Below are positions 53,828 to 62,655 of a stretch of DNA of 64,000 nucleotides, in pieces; position 1 is the first letter of the stretch, and each line of letters begins with the position of its first letter. The stretch is from contig JAKEET010000011.1 of assembly GCA_022616435.1 (NCBI GenBank), positions 1 to 64,000 on the forward strand, read 5' to 3'. The notes below the pieces were generated by a model. The model worked only from the letters and a program-made list of their open reading frames with translations. It searched no databases and had not been told where the DNA came from. A program made the translations under genes and the position numbers. The DNA is from Gemmataceae bacterium. GTDB taxonomy: Bacteria > Planctomycetota > Planctomycetia > Gemmatales > Gemmataceae.

Positions 53828-55459
53828 TCAAAAATCGCTGATCTTTCCGCCTCCCAATTCGGACACATCGCGCCACATCATGATGCGCGGCCGGCCGGCG
53901 TTGGTGTCGATCACCGCTTCGATCCGGGCCGTGGGGCCGCCCCCCTCGAAGTAGCCGACCGACTGGATGCGGTACACCTGCGACTTCGTGGTGACGTATT
54001 TTTCAAGCTTCTTCAGGGTGGCCGTCGTCAGCTTCGCCTCGGTCAAGAGCCACGCCGGCGTCTGGTAGATCGAATCGGGCGGCTCGCCCGACGACAGCGA
54101 CGGCCGCAGGGCCACGATGCTCTCGATCTCGGCGCTGGAGATTTCCGGAATGGCCGTCAGCACCTCGCGGCAGGCGGTGTTGACGTTGACGCGGGCGGGC
54201 AGGTCGATCTCCTGGAAGATGGTCGCGTACTCGAACAGCTTGGGCAAGAGCTCGCGGCGCTTGGTGGTCTCGTTGAGCGGACTCTGGAACACCACGGTCG
54301 GCTCGTTCTTGCCCTTGCCCGCGATCGACACTTGCGAGTTCACCAGGTCGAACAGCGACGAGATCTTTTTCTCCGCCTTCTGTTCGAAATCCGGCGACCA
54401 CGCCGCCAGGTTGCCGGCGATGGTGGCGGGGGTGCTGCTCTTGCCCTTGCCTTTCGTCTTCCCTTTCGTCTTGCCGCTCTTGCCGCCGGTCTTGCCGCTG
54501 GACTTGCCCGATTTCCCCGATTGCTTGCTGCTGGTCGACGGCCCGTACTGGCGATACATGATGATGTACTTGGTCATGTCCTCGCCGATCGCCGGCGCCA
54601 GCTTCTCGAAGAACAGGTTCAGGTCGGACTCGTTGACGTAGGTCAGGGCCTGGCCCTTGCTGTCGGTGTTCTGCTCGCGGCTGTACACGGTCAGGTAGGC
54701 CGCCAGGCCGCGGCTGAAGCCCTCGGTGTCGCTGACCTCGTCCGGGTCCTGGATGCCGTTGCCGTTGAGGTCGTTGCCGTACAGCACCCCCCGCGTGATG
54801 CCCTTGACGTACAGCAATTCGCCGATCGAGTCGAGCGGGCCGTTCTTGCACAGGTACGGCTCCGCGTCGCCGGAGTAGAAATCGCTTTCGGCGCCGTTCT
54901 GGCGCGGCTCGCTGTCGGCGTCGAGCCAGTCGACGATGCAGGCGGCGATTTCATCGGTGACGTTGGGCAGCTTCAACAGCGCGTCGTACAGCACCTGGCC
55001 TTTCGGATCGAGCTTCATCAAGGCGTTGGGATTGATCTTGCCGGATTCGTCGATGACGCCGGCCCGAACCGTGGTGTTCAACGAATCGTCCGGCTCGCCC
55101 GGGGCGACAATCCGGAAGCCGCCCGGCTTGGGTTCGCCGACGAACGCCTTGTGAAATATCTCGGGATTGTCCCAGATGCTGCCGTTGATCGCCGCCAGGT
55201 TGTCGGCATTGCTGATGACCGCGGCGGCGTAATGGATGCCGGAGTCGGCAAAGGCGCGGGCCTGCTGGGTGCGCTGGGCGTTGACCACCCCCTTGTACTC
55301 GGCCACCATCAGGTCGCTGTACTGGTAGGCCGCCAGCGACAACAGCACGATGACCACGAGCACCGCGAGCAGCACGATGCCGCGCCGCGGTTGACCTCGA
55401 ACCAAGACTTCCGAAGTCGCGAAGACTTCGGAAGTCTTCTGGATGCGATGCAACATCAT
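53828..55459 (-). CDS. gspK: GspK-like minor pseudopilin
   Basis: 543 residues. Prepilin-like N-terminus RRG-IVLLAVLVVIVLLSLAAYQYSDL with the G-I cleavage site, then ARAFADSGIHYAAAVI, and two-helix GspK architecture (DEIAACIVDWLDADS, YLCKNGPLDSIGELL, INVNTA-like RVNVNTACREVLTAIP). GspK caps the pseudopilus tip. Two oddities: leader residues QKTSEVFATSEVLV are encoded by a 15-bp-arm palindrome (55404-55438), and ~300-340 is Ser/Gly/Lys-rich (SGKSGKSSGKTGGKSGK..). Start overlaps the gspJ stop. Confidence 0.85.
   Translation of the reverse strand: MMLHRIQKTSEVFATSEVLVRGQPRRGIVLLAVLVVIVLLSLAAYQYSDLMVAEYKGVVNAQRTQQARAFADSGIHYAAAVISNADNLAAINGSIWDNPEIFHKAFVGEPKPGGFRIVAPGEPDDSLNTTVRAGVIDESGKINPNALMKLDPKGQVLYDALLKLPNVTDEIAACIVDWLDADSEPRQNGAESDFYSGDAEPYLCKNGPLDSIGELLYVKGITRGVLYGNDLNGNGIQDPDEVSDTEGFSRGLAAYLTVYSREQNTDSKGQALTYVNESDLNLFFEKLAPAIGEDMTKYIIMYRQYGPSTSSKQSGKSGKSSGKTGGKSGKTKGKTKGKGKSSTPATIAGNLAAWSPDFEQKAEKKISSLFDLVNSQVSIAGKGKNEPTVVFQSPLNETTKRRELLPKLFEYATIFQEIDLPARVNVNTACREVLTAIPEISSAEIESIVALRPSLSSGEPPDSIYQTPAWLLTEAKLTTATLKKLEKYVTTKSQVYRIQSVGYFEGGGPTARIEAVIDTNAGRPRIMMWRDVSELGGGKISDF
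55404..55438. repeat. Palindrome inside the GspK leader sequence
   Basis: AAGACTTCCGAAGTC (55404-55418) is inverted exactly at 55424-55438 around GCGAA. It lies in-frame between the start codon and the prepilin cleavage site. Confidence 0.9.
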
Positions 55460-56265
55460 GGCGTCATCGAGCTCCCATAATTGTTGCCGGTCGGCACGTT
55501 GATCACGTGGCGGTAGGTGCGCGGCTCGGCGGGCTCCGTTTCATCGAGCCGGCCGCGGAATCTCATTTCGAGGACGATCTCGATGGCGGCGGGCGGGCCG
55601 ATCGGCGTTTCGCCGTCGGCGCCGGGGGTCGAGCTATCCCAATCCGCCACCCAGGCGGCGCCGTCCCAGAACTGCAGCGTCAGCGCCTTCACTTCGGGGA
55701 TGTACTTGACCGGCTCGTCGGACTCCGTGCTTTCCGCGTCATTGGCGGTGATGCGCTTCACTTCCTGGTAGGCGAGGCCCTTGCTCTCGTCGATCCAGTA
55801 GATCATCCGGCGCAGGTCGCTGACCTTGGGCAACGTGGTGTCCTCGAGCCGGCGCGTATCCGGGGCGAGCACCTCGCTGGGCACTCGACTGATGGACAGG
55901 ATGAGCTGGCTGCCGTCGTAGCGGATGCCGTGGTTGAACACGATCGGGCCGCTCGTTGCCGCCGGCGCCGTGTCGGCGCTGGCGGAATCGGCGTCGGTAG
56001 TCGTGCTTGTCGCGCTGGACCCGCTCGGGACCTGCTTGGGGTCGTACGGCCCCAAGCTGCCGCCCACGTCCCTGGCGATGCGGGCCAGGATCGACCGGAC
56101 CAGCGTGGCCTCTTCCACCGAATCGCGGCCGGCCTGGGTTTGCGCGAGCTGCGTCCCCATCATCGTGTACAGCGCCCACATCAGCACCAGGCCGACGGCC
56201 AGGGCCAGGATCATCTCCAGCAGCGTGAAGCCGTTTCGCGATGGCTTCTGGCAACGGAAGGTCAT
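55456..56265 (-). CDS. gspJ: GspJ-like minor pseudopilin
   Basis: 269 residues. SRNGFTLLEMILALAVGLVLMWALY is a standard type IV pilin-like N-terminus (G-F cleavage, Glu at +5). The rest contains ARIARDVGGSLGPYDPKQV and a Ser/Thr/Ala insertion (~85-110). Placed by position between GspI and GspK and by the R-x-x-x-D-V motif of GspJ. Overlaps gspI by ATGA and gspK by the same. Confidence 0.8.
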   Translation of the reverse strand: MTFRCQKPSRNGFTLLEMILALAVGLVLMWALYTMMGTQLAQTQAGRDSVEEATLVRSILARIARDVGGSLGPYDPKQVPSGSSATSTTTDADSASADTAPAATSGPIVFNHGIRYDGSQLILSISRVPSEVLAPDTRRLEDTTLPKVSDLRRMIYWIDESKGLAYQEVKRITANDAESTESDEPVKYIPEVKALTLQFWDGAAWVADWDSSTPGADGETPIGPPAAIEIVLEMRFRGRLDETEPAEPRTYRHVINVPTGNNYGSSMTP

Positions 56266-56756
56266 GGCGTGGTCCCTCCGCTGGGCGTCGTGCCGCTCGC
56301 CGACGCGTTGAGCCGGTCAAAGGTGTTGCCGCGCACTGCCGGGTCGAGGATCAGCTGGTTCAGGGCGACCTCGATGACCCGGCCGTCGGCGCGTTCGCGC
56401 TTCACGGACACCTTCACCTCCTTGATGCCGGTCATGTCGCCGTCGTTGACGTCGATCGAGTATTGATACGCCGACGCTTCCTTCTCCTTGAACGGCGTCC
56501 AATCGACGGCGTTGAGCGATTCGCTGCCGATCTTCAGCTCTTCGAGCTTGCTCTGGCACAGCATGGACGCCCGGGCGTGGTACTGCACGTCGATGGCCCG
56601 GTCGCTCCCCATCTGCACCAGCGAGAAGATGGCGACGCTGGAGAACAGCAGGATCGCCATGGCGATGACGACTTCGAGCAGGGTGATGCCGGGGCGCTGC
56701 TCCCCTCTCCACCGCCGCGGGGGAGAGGGGTTGGAGGGGTGCGTGCGAAGCTTCAT
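56262..56756 (-). CDS. gspI: GspI-like minor pseudopilin
   Basis: 164 residues. GITLLEVVIAMAILLFSSVAIFSLV is the pilin-type N-terminus; QSKLEELKIG fits GspI. The leader before the cleavage site (MKLRTHPSNPSPPRRWRGEQ-RPG) is encoded by a palindromic CCCCTCTCC...GGAGAGGGG element at 56702-56730, unlike a normal short leader. GGGAGG precedes the ATG. Overlaps gspH by ATGA at 56753-56756. Confidence 0.8.
   Translation of the reverse strand: MKLRTHPSNPSPPRRWRGEQRPGITLLEVVIAMAILLFSSVAIFSLVQMGSDRAIDVQYHARASMLCQSKLEELKIGSESLNAVDWTPFKEKEASAYQYSIDVNDGDMTGIKEVKVSVKRERADGRVIEVALNQLILDPAVRGNTFDRLNASASGTTPSGGTTP
56702..56730. repeat. Palindrome inside the GspI leader sequence
   Basis: CCCCTCTCC (56702-56710) and GGAGAGGGG (56722-56730) are inverted arms around 11 G/C-rich bases. 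It is read in-frame as NPSPPRRWRGE in the leader of the pseudopilin. Confidence 0.8.
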
Positions 56757-57310
56757 GGCGGAACCTCCCCGTTGTTCTTGGAGGGTTCGATGGCCGTGAC
56801 GGCGCCCGTCAGCCCGCGCAGCCGCAAGCCCAGGGCCCGCTGCCCGGCCTTGCCGAAGTATACCTCGGCGTCGTCGCGGGCGATGCCGTCGGCCAGGTAG
56901 ACCGCGATCGTCAAGCCCCATTCCGGTCCCGGCGCGGGCGCCAGCTCGGTCCCGGCGAAGGCCGCTTCCGAAGTCGTGAACAGCACGCCTTCGGGCAACT
57001 CGCCTTCGATGATCAGCGGCGTGTCTTCAGGATCCTGATCCTGATGGCTGGCGCCGCCCCAGTAGGCGTCGTCGTCGGGGGCGACGCGGAACTTGCCGGT
57101 GTTCTCGGTGACGGCGAAGCGATAGGGCCGGCCTTCTTCCAGGGCGCGGGCCCGCATCTCGGCCCACTGGGTGCGGACCATGTCGCGGGCGGCACTCACC
57201 TTGTTGCTGGCCAAAAGCGCATCGATGGCGGGCATGCTCAGGGTGGCGACGATGACGATCACCGCGAGCACGAGCACGAGCTCAAGCAATGTGTAACCAT
57301 GGCGTCGCAT
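56753..57310 (-). CDS. gspH: GspH-like minor pseudopilin
   Basis: 185 residues. MRRHGYTLLELVLVLAVIVIVATLSMP: pilin-like helix with cleavage after Gly (HG-YTLLE), Glu+5 present. Start at 57310 (GAGG 8 bases upstream) instead of a GTG six codons before. ARDMVRTQWAEMRARALEEGRPYRF fits the GspH arm (RARALxxG). Third gene of the G-H-I-J-K minor pseudopilin run. Confidence 0.8.
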   Translation of the reverse strand: MRRHGYTLLELVLVLAVIVIVATLSMPAIDALLASNKVSAARDMVRTQWAEMRARALEEGRPYRFAVTENTGKFRVAPDDDAYWGGASHQDQDPEDTPLIIEGELPEGVLFTTSEAAFAGTELAPAPGPEWGLTIAVYLADGIARDDAEVYFGKAGQRALGLRLRGLTGAVTAIEPSKNNGEVPP

Positions 57311-57364
57311 GGCAAAGGCCTCGCTCACGCGCCCGGGCTGCGGCGGGCGCGCAGCGCTCCAACG

Positions 57365-57805
57365 TCATTTCTTGGTGTCGGACCAGTTGCCGACCATTCG
57401 GCCGTCGGGGGTCGTCGTGAATACATCGGGGATAGCGATGACCGAGCCGTACTCGATGTTTTTCTGCCCGTTCTGGTCGTACTGGTACTGCTTGCCCCAC
57501 GGATCGATGATCTCGTTTTGATTGGTCAGGTACGGTCCCTTCCCCAGTTCGCTTTTCTGAAGCAACAATGTCAGATCCGTCGGCCATTCGCCGTGATCGA
57601 TGTAGTAGGTGTCGACCGCCTTGCTGATGGTGCGGGCCTTGACCTTGGCTTCGGACACCTTGGCTTCGTTGTACTGGCCGATGACGTAATACCCGCCGAG
57701 GCTGGCGAGGATGACGATGATCGCCACCACGATGAGCATTTCCATCAACGTGAAGGCCGGCCGGGTCCGGCGGACAATGTCGATCCGGTTCATGCGAACG
57801 ATCAT
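57365..57805 (-). CDS. gspG: GspG-like major pseudopilin
   Basis: 146 residues. RPAFTLMEMLIVVAIIVILASLGGYYVIGQYNEAKVSEAK.. is GspG-like, with VDTYYIDHGEWPTDLTLLLQ and DPWGKQYQYDQNG (the conserved DPWGxxY loop that binds Ca2+ in relatives). The residue before F is Ala, not Gly, at the expected cleavage site. Start at 57805 behind AGAGGA; another Met is four codons in. It builds the pseudopilus shaft. Confidence 0.9.
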   Translation of the reverse strand: MIVRMNRIDIVRRTRPAFTLMEMLIVVAIIVILASLGGYYVIGQYNEAKVSEAKVKARTISKAVDTYYIDHGEWPTDLTLLLQKSELGKGPYLTNQNEIIDPWGKQYQYDQNGQKNIEYGSVIAIPDVFTTTPDGRMVGNWSDTKK

Positions 57806-57933
57806 GGCACTGGTCCTCTGCAAGTTGGCATGATCCCATCACAAGGATAACAGACATCCTCGTTAAGGAACCATGAGACTTTTTAATGAATTTTCCGGCC
57901 GCGTTTGGCCCGGTTTTGTATTGCCCCGTTTAG

Positions 57934-58044
57934 CCCCGGTTCGCAGAACCGGGGCGGACTCCATCCCATGCGTGACATTCATCCATTGCCGCCCGGATTC
58001 ATCCATTGCCGCCGTCTGCCCGCCCCGGTTCTTCGAACCGGGGC
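57934..58044. repeat. Nested CCCCGGTTC palindromes between gspG and gspF
   Basis: CCCGGTTC-GCA-GAACCGGG (57934-57955) and GCCCCGGTTC-TTC-GAACCGGGGC (58022-58044), with TTTAGCCCC and GGGGCTAAA outside them forming a larger inverted repeat. In the 253-base gap 57806-58058, could be a processing or termination site inside the operon. Confidence 0.75.
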
Positions 58045-58058
58045 TAAACGTTGGCGCG

Positions 58059-59273
58059 TCATTGCACGGTCGTCGACATCTTGAACACCGGCAGCAGCAG
58101 GCCGGCCACCACCACCAGCGTCAACAGCGCCATCACCAGCAGCATCACCGGCTCCAGCAGCCGCACGAACAATTCGAGCTGCCGGGTGGTGCGCTTCTCC
58201 AGGGCGTCGGCGATGTTGATCAGCACCTTTTCCAGGTTGTTGCTTTCCTCGCCGACCGCGACCATCTCGACCACGTCGCGCGGGAAATGCCGGCAGGCGC
58301 CCAGCGGCTCGGCCAGGGTGTTGCCCGCGGTCACGTTCTCGGCCGCTTGCTCGATGGCGTCGGTGAGGACCTTGTTGCCGGTGGAGTCCTTGGCGATCTT
58401 CAGGGCCTGCAAGATCGGGATGCCGTTGTGCAACAGCGTCCCCAGGATGCGCGTGAACCGCGACAGGGCGAAGCTGCGATAGATGGTGCCGACCGACGGC
58501 AGCCGCAGCCGCCAGCCGTCCACCACGCGTCGCCCCGCTTCGGAGCGGGCCCAGTTGCGGAACAGGATGTAGCCGAGGACCACGCCGGCCAGCACCCACA
58601 GGCCGTGGCGCTGCATCAGGTGGCTGACGGCGATGAGGATCTCGGTCAGCCACGGCAGCTCGCCGCGCTCCTGGAGCTTCTTGAAGATCGGCTCGAACTT
58701 CGGAACGAAGAAGATCACCAGGATCTGCAAGACCAGGAAGCCGACCACGGCCAGGAACACCGGGTAAGCGAGGGCGCCGATCACCTTCGCCTTCAAGTCT
58801 TCCTGATGCTCGGTGAAGTCGGCGATGCGCTCGAGCACGTCTTCGAGGAAGCCGCCTTCCTGCCCGGCGCGGACCATGCTCACCGACAGCTCGTTGAACG
58901 CCAGCGGGTGCAGCGCCATGGCGTCGGCCAGGCTCATGCCGTCGGCGACCTTGATGTGGATCTCGCGGAGCACCTCGGTCAGGGCCGGCTGCGAGCCCTG
59001 TCGCTGGAGGATCTCCATGCTGCGCAAGAGCGGCACCCCCGCGCGGAGCAGGTCGGCGAGTTGCGAGAAGAACGTCGCGATGTGCCGGGCCTTGACGCGC
59101 CGCCCGCCCCCGCCCAGGCTCGTCGCCGACGCCTTCTTGGCCAGCTCGATGCGCAGCGGGAACAGCCCGCGGGCGTCGAGCATCGTCATGACCTCGCGCT
59201 CGCTGGTCGCGGTCAAGGTCCCGTTGTTGCGGGAACCGGCCGCCGTCATTGCTTCGAAGCTGAATTCCGGCAC
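58059..59273 (-). CDS. gspF: GspF inner-membrane platform protein, GTG start
   Basis: 404 residues. EFSFEAMTAAGSRNNGTLTA is the GspF N-terminus (xFxYxAxxxxGxxxxG), and two repeats of the GspF domain follow with FFSQLADLLRAGVPLLRSME and FTRILGTLLHNGIPILQALKIA, plus several transmembrane segments and the C-terminal LLEPVMLLVMALLTLVVVAGLLLPVF. The GTG at 59273 with AGGACAGGA just before it gives the family length; the ATG frame upstream (to 59354) would add a palindrome-encoded extension. Confidence 0.9.
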   Translation of the reverse strand: MPEFSFEAMTAAGSRNNGTLTATSEREVMTMLDARGLFPLRIELAKKASATSLGGGGRRVKARHIATFFSQLADLLRAGVPLLRSMEILQRQGSQPALTEVLREIHIKVADGMSLADAMALHPLAFNELSVSMVRAGQEGGFLEDVLERIADFTEHQEDLKAKVIGALAYPVFLAVVGFLVLQILVIFFVPKFEPIFKKLQERGELPWLTEILIAVSHLMQRHGLWVLAGVVLGYILFRNWARSEAGRRVVDGWRLRLPSVGTIYRSFALSRFTRILGTLLHNGIPILQALKIAKDSTGNKVLTDAIEQAAENVTAGNTLAEPLGACRHFPRDVVEMVAVGEESNNLEKVLINIADALEKRTTRQLELFVRLLEPVMLLVMALLTLVVVAGLLLPVFKMSTTVQ

Positions 59274-59292
59274 GATCCTGTCCTGTGGCTTG

Positions 59293-59343
59293 CCGTTTCG
59301 CGCTCGCAGCGCCGACGCGAGGGCTGCTGCGAGCGCGAAACGG
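59293..59343. repeat. 18-bp-arm palindrome between gspE and gspF
   Basis: CCGTTTCGCGCTCGCAGC (59293-59310) inverted at 59326-59343. It falls in the 100-base gspE-gspF gap and would be translated if gspF began at the upstream ATG. Confidence 0.9.
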
Positions 59344-59373
59344 TAAACAATCAAACCGCGAAACGGTTAACAA

Positions 59374-61077
59374 TCAACTTAGATCGGCGGCGGTGACGCG
59401 GGCCACTTCTTCAATCGTCGTTTCGCCGCGCAGCACCTTCCGCCAGCCATCCTGCCGCAGCGTGATCATCCCCGCCTTCAAAGCCTCGTTGCGGATCACG
59501 TGGGCGTTGGTCCGCTGCATCACCAGCTCCTTGATGCGGTCGCCCGTCACCATCAGCTCGAAAATCCCGCTCCGGCCGCGATAGCCGGTCTGATGGCACT
59601 TGCGGCAGCCGGCGCCTTTCCACAGCGTCTTCGGAAAGCTCTTGTCGGCAACGCCCGGGAAATCGCAGGGGATGTCGCCGTGGTGCGGCTCGTACTCCAC
59701 CTTGCATTCCGAGCAGATGTTCCGCACCAGCCGCTGGGCCATCACCCCCTCGATGGTGCTCGACACCAAAAACGGCTCCACCCCCATATCCACTAGACGA
59801 GTGAACGCGCTCGGCGCATCATTCGTGTGCAGCGTGCTGAACACGAGGTGGCCGGTGAGCGACGCCTGGATGGCGTTCTCGGCCGTCTCCAGGTCGCGGA
59901 TTTCGCCGATCAGGATCACGTCCGGGTCGTGGCGCAGGATGCTGCGCAACGACGCCCCGAACGTCAGGCCGATCTTCGGGTGCACCTGGATCTGGCTGAT
60001 GTGCTGCTGCTGATACTCGACGGGATCCTCGACGGTGATGATCTTCAGATCGTCGCTCTTGATCTCGTTGAGCGCGCTGTACAAGGTCGTGCTCTTGCCG
60101 GAACCGGTCGGCCCGGTGACCAGGACGATGCCGTGCGGCCGGTCGATGATCTTGCGGAAGTTGCCGTAGGTGTCGTCCAGCATGCCGACGTTGGCGAGGT
60201 TGAAGACCATGCGCGTCTTGTCCAGCAAGCGCATGACGATGCCTTCGCCGTGGATCATCGGGATGATCGACACGCGGACGTCGATCTCCTTGTTATTGAC
60301 GCGCATCTTGATGCGGCCGTCCTGCGGCAGCCGTTTCTCGGCGATGTTGAGCCGGGCCATGATCTTGATGCGGCTGATGATGGCGGCCTGGAAGCGGTTG
60401 ATCTCCGGCGGCAGCACTTGCGTCTGCAGGATGCCGTCGATGCGGTAGCGGATGCGGAGGGTGTGCTCTTCGGGCTCGACGTGGATGTCGCTGGCCCGCT
60501 CGTTGGCGGCCTCGACCAGGATTTCATTGACGAGCTTGACGACCGACGCTTCCTGGGCCTGCTTGGCGATCTCGCTGTCGTCGGTCTCGATCTCTTCGAG
60601 CAGCTCGACCTGTTCCTTGGCGCGGTCGGCCATCATGGCGGTGACGGTTTCGCCGCCGACGCCGAAGTGGGTCTTGATGAGCCGGGAGATTTCGCGCGGG
60701 CTGGCGAGCACCGGCTGCACGTGCAGGCCGGTCAGCGTTTGCAGCTCGTCGAGGGCGTAGACGTCGAAGGGATCGGCGGTGGCGACGGTGAGCGTGCCGT
60801 TCTCGCGGGACAGAGGCATCAGGCTGCGGCGATGGACCAGCTTGTTCGGCATCGACTTGAGCATGTCGGGCTCGACGCGGATCTTGGTCAGGTCGACCAG
60901 GTCCATGCCGAACTGCTCCGCCAGCATCGCCAGCAGCTCTTCCTCCTTGGCGAGGCCCTGGTCGAGGACGAGGAGGTGCAGGGGCCGCTGCGGTTGGTTC
61001 CTGGCGGCGGTCTGCAGCGCGGGGACGTCCTCGTTCCGCACCAGGCCTTTGTGCACAAGCAGTTGGAGCACGTTCAT
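59374..61077 (-). CDS. gspE: GspE/PilB-family secretion ATPase
   Basis: 567 residues. N-terminal MshEN-like domain (MNVLQLLVHKGLVRNEDVP, LLVLDQGLAKEEELLAMLAEQFGM), then the ATPase: Walker A VTGPTGSGKSTTLYSALNEI, Asp box VEDPVEYQQQHISQIQV, Walker B DPDVILIGEIRDLETAENAI and His box LVFSTLHTNDAP. The C-terminal zinc-binding element has CSEC and CRKC pairs (NICSECKVEYEP, GAGCRKCHQTGYRG). It powers pseudopilus assembly. Upstream ORF codons are non-homologous, start at 61077. The region 61078-61393 between this gene and the divergent transporter is unannotated and contains only low-complexity GGTAGG/GGTGGC-type sequence. Confidence 0.92.
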   Translation of the reverse strand: MNVLQLLVHKGLVRNEDVPALQTAARNQPQRPLHLLVLDQGLAKEEELLAMLAEQFGMDLVDLTKIRVEPDMLKSMPNKLVHRRSLMPLSRENGTLTVATADPFDVYALDELQTLTGLHVQPVLASPREISRLIKTHFGVGGETVTAMMADRAKEQVELLEEIETDDSEIAKQAQEASVVKLVNEILVEAANERASDIHVEPEEHTLRIRYRIDGILQTQVLPPEINRFQAAIISRIKIMARLNIAEKRLPQDGRIKMRVNNKEIDVRVSIIPMIHGEGIVMRLLDKTRMVFNLANVGMLDDTYGNFRKIIDRPHGIVLVTGPTGSGKSTTLYSALNEIKSDDLKIITVEDPVEYQQQHISQIQVHPKIGLTFGASLRSILRHDPDVILIGEIRDLETAENAIQASLTGHLVFSTLHTNDAPSAFTRLVDMGVEPFLVSSTIEGVMAQRLVRNICSECKVEYEPHHGDIPCDFPGVADKSFPKTLWKGAGCRKCHQTGYRGRSGIFELMVTGDRIKELVMQRTNAHVIRNEALKAGMITLRQDGWRKVLRGETTIEEVARVTAADLS

Positions 61078-61393
61078 ACAGTCTCGTTCACCGGCGGTAG
61101 GAAGGTTCCCAGTTTGTCCGGTCAGGTGGCAACCCAACCTACAGAACCATCGAGGGTACCGCGGCCGGCGCCCGCTGTCCATGGACACTCGGGAAACGCA
61201 GGCCGGGAATGCTGGCAAATCCTTATGGGATATAGCGATTATAACGGAGGCCGCGGACGATAGCCATCATTGTTGTCACGTTCGCGGGGCGAAAACCGCC
61301 ACTCTTTCTTCGTGGAATTCCGACGCGGCAGGGGTCACAATAGCCGCAGTCGCTACGGTAGTCGGCGGCCCATGATAAAGAAATGAGAACGAC

Positions 61394-62542
61394 ATGGAAT
61401 TGCTCCCCGCGATGATGGTGGCCGCCTTGCTGGTCGGCGGCATGGGCGTGGCCATCCTGGGGACGATCAAGGTGCCGTTCGCCCGGCGCCTGCAGATCGA
61501 CGAAGCCAAGGTCGGCGGCCTGGTGTCGCTGTTCGGCTTCGCCATGATCCCGGCGATGCTCGTCGTCGGCTTCTTCACCGACCAGGTGGACAAGGGCATC
61601 ATCTTCATCGGCGGCCTGTCCCTCATCGTCCTGAGTCTCGTGGCGCTGGGGTGGGCGAAGGGCTACCTGGCCGCCCTGGCCGGCGTGCTGGTCTTCAGCA
61701 TGGGTTGGTCGCTGTCAATCAACGTGGGCAACGTGCTGGTCATTCCCGCGTTCAGCCGGCACGCCCACGACGAGGCCTTCGCAAGCAACCTGGGCAACGT
61801 CTTCTTCGGGTTGGGCGCGTTCCTGACGCCGTTACTGGTGACGTGGCTGCTGCGCCAGACCTCGTTTCCCGCGACGTTGTGCGTGCTCGCCGGGCTGGCG
61901 TTGGTGCCGGTCGTGCTGGCCCTTCGCGTCGATTTCACGCCGTTCACGCCCGACGCCGCCGCCGCGGCCGTCGGCATCGAGTCGCTCCTGTCCGATCCGA
62001 TTCTCTGGTTGTGCGGCTTCGCGTTGTTCTTCTACGGGCCGATGGAAGCCTCGCTCGCCGCCTGGACGACGACGTACCTGCGCGACCAGGGGGTCAAGGA
62101 ATCGACGGCCGCGGGCATGCTGTCGGTGTTCTGGCTGAGCTTCATGGCGGCGCGGTTGATCACGGCGTTTGCGTTGCCGGCCGGCGCGGAACGGGGGCTC
62201 ATCCTGGCGGCGGGCGCGGTCTCCGCGGGCATCCTGTTCGCGATGGTCTACAACCGCGGCGCCGCCACCGCGATGATGCTGGTCCATGCCTGCGGCCTGT
62301 TCTTCGGCCCGATCTTCCCGACGCTGATCGCCGTGCTGCTGGGCCATTTCCCGCCCCAGGCTCACGGCCGCGCCGTCGGCCTGCTGTTCGCCATCGGCGG
62401 CGTCGGCTGGACGATGATCCCGATCCTGATCGGCAGCTACGCCCAGCGCACGTCGTTGCAGCGAGCGCTGATCATCGTCGTCTTCGCCGCGGTGGGACTG
62501 AGCGCGGTGGCGGGGGCGCTGGTGTTCCTGGCCGCGTCATGA
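61394..62542 (+). CDS. MFS transporter
   Basis: 382 residues with about 12 hydrophobic segments. TM1 begins MMVAALLVGGMGVAILGTI, the second loop has LFGFAMIPAMLVVGFFTDQVDKGI (DxxGRR-like loop, D-Q-V-D-K), and MYNRG-like AMVYNRG after TM8. It resembles FucP-like or general sugar MFS permeases. Substrate unknown. Downstream the ceramidase-like gene is on the same strand. No ribosome-binding site stands out; AGAAATGAGAACG precedes ATG. Confidence 0.75.
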   Translation: MELLPAMMVAALLVGGMGVAILGTIKVPFARRLQIDEAKVGGLVSLFGFAMIPAMLVVGFFTDQVDKGIIFIGGLSLIVLSLVALGWAKGYLAALAGVLVFSMGWSLSINVGNVLVIPAFSRHAHDEAFASNLGNVFFGLGAFLTPLLVTWLLRQTSFPATLCVLAGLALVPVVLALRVDFTPFTPDAAAAAVGIESLLSDPILWLCGFALFFYGPMEASLAAWTTTYLRDQGVKESTAAGMLSVFWLSFMAARLITAFALPAGAERGLILAAGAVSAGILFAMVYNRGAATAMMLVHACGLFFGPIFPTLIAVLLGHFPPQAHGRAVGLLFAIGGVGWTMIPILIGSYAQRTSLQRALIIVVFAAVGLSAVAGALVFLAAS

Positions 62543-62580
62543 TTTCTATTGTTTGCCTCAACAGCGCCGACTAGCATACT

Positions 62581-62630
62581 GTGGCGGTAAGTTTCAACCG
62601 CGGCGCAGCAAGTTGGAAACTTGCTGCCAC
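62581..62630. repeat. Inverted repeat between transporter and hydrolase genes
   Basis: GTGGCGGTAAGTTTCAAC pairs imperfectly with GTTGGAAACTTGCTGCCAC (one or two mismatches) around ~13 bases. It lies between the two plus-strand genes and may end the transporter transcript. Confidence 0.7.
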
Positions 62631-62655
62631 ACAGGCCCGCCGTGAGGGAAGCGCC

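Noticed and set aside
59274-59354. Upstream ATG start of gspF
   Set aside because: It would translate an 18-bp-arm palindrome; the GTG at 59273 gives the family N-terminus and has AGGACAGGA just before it.
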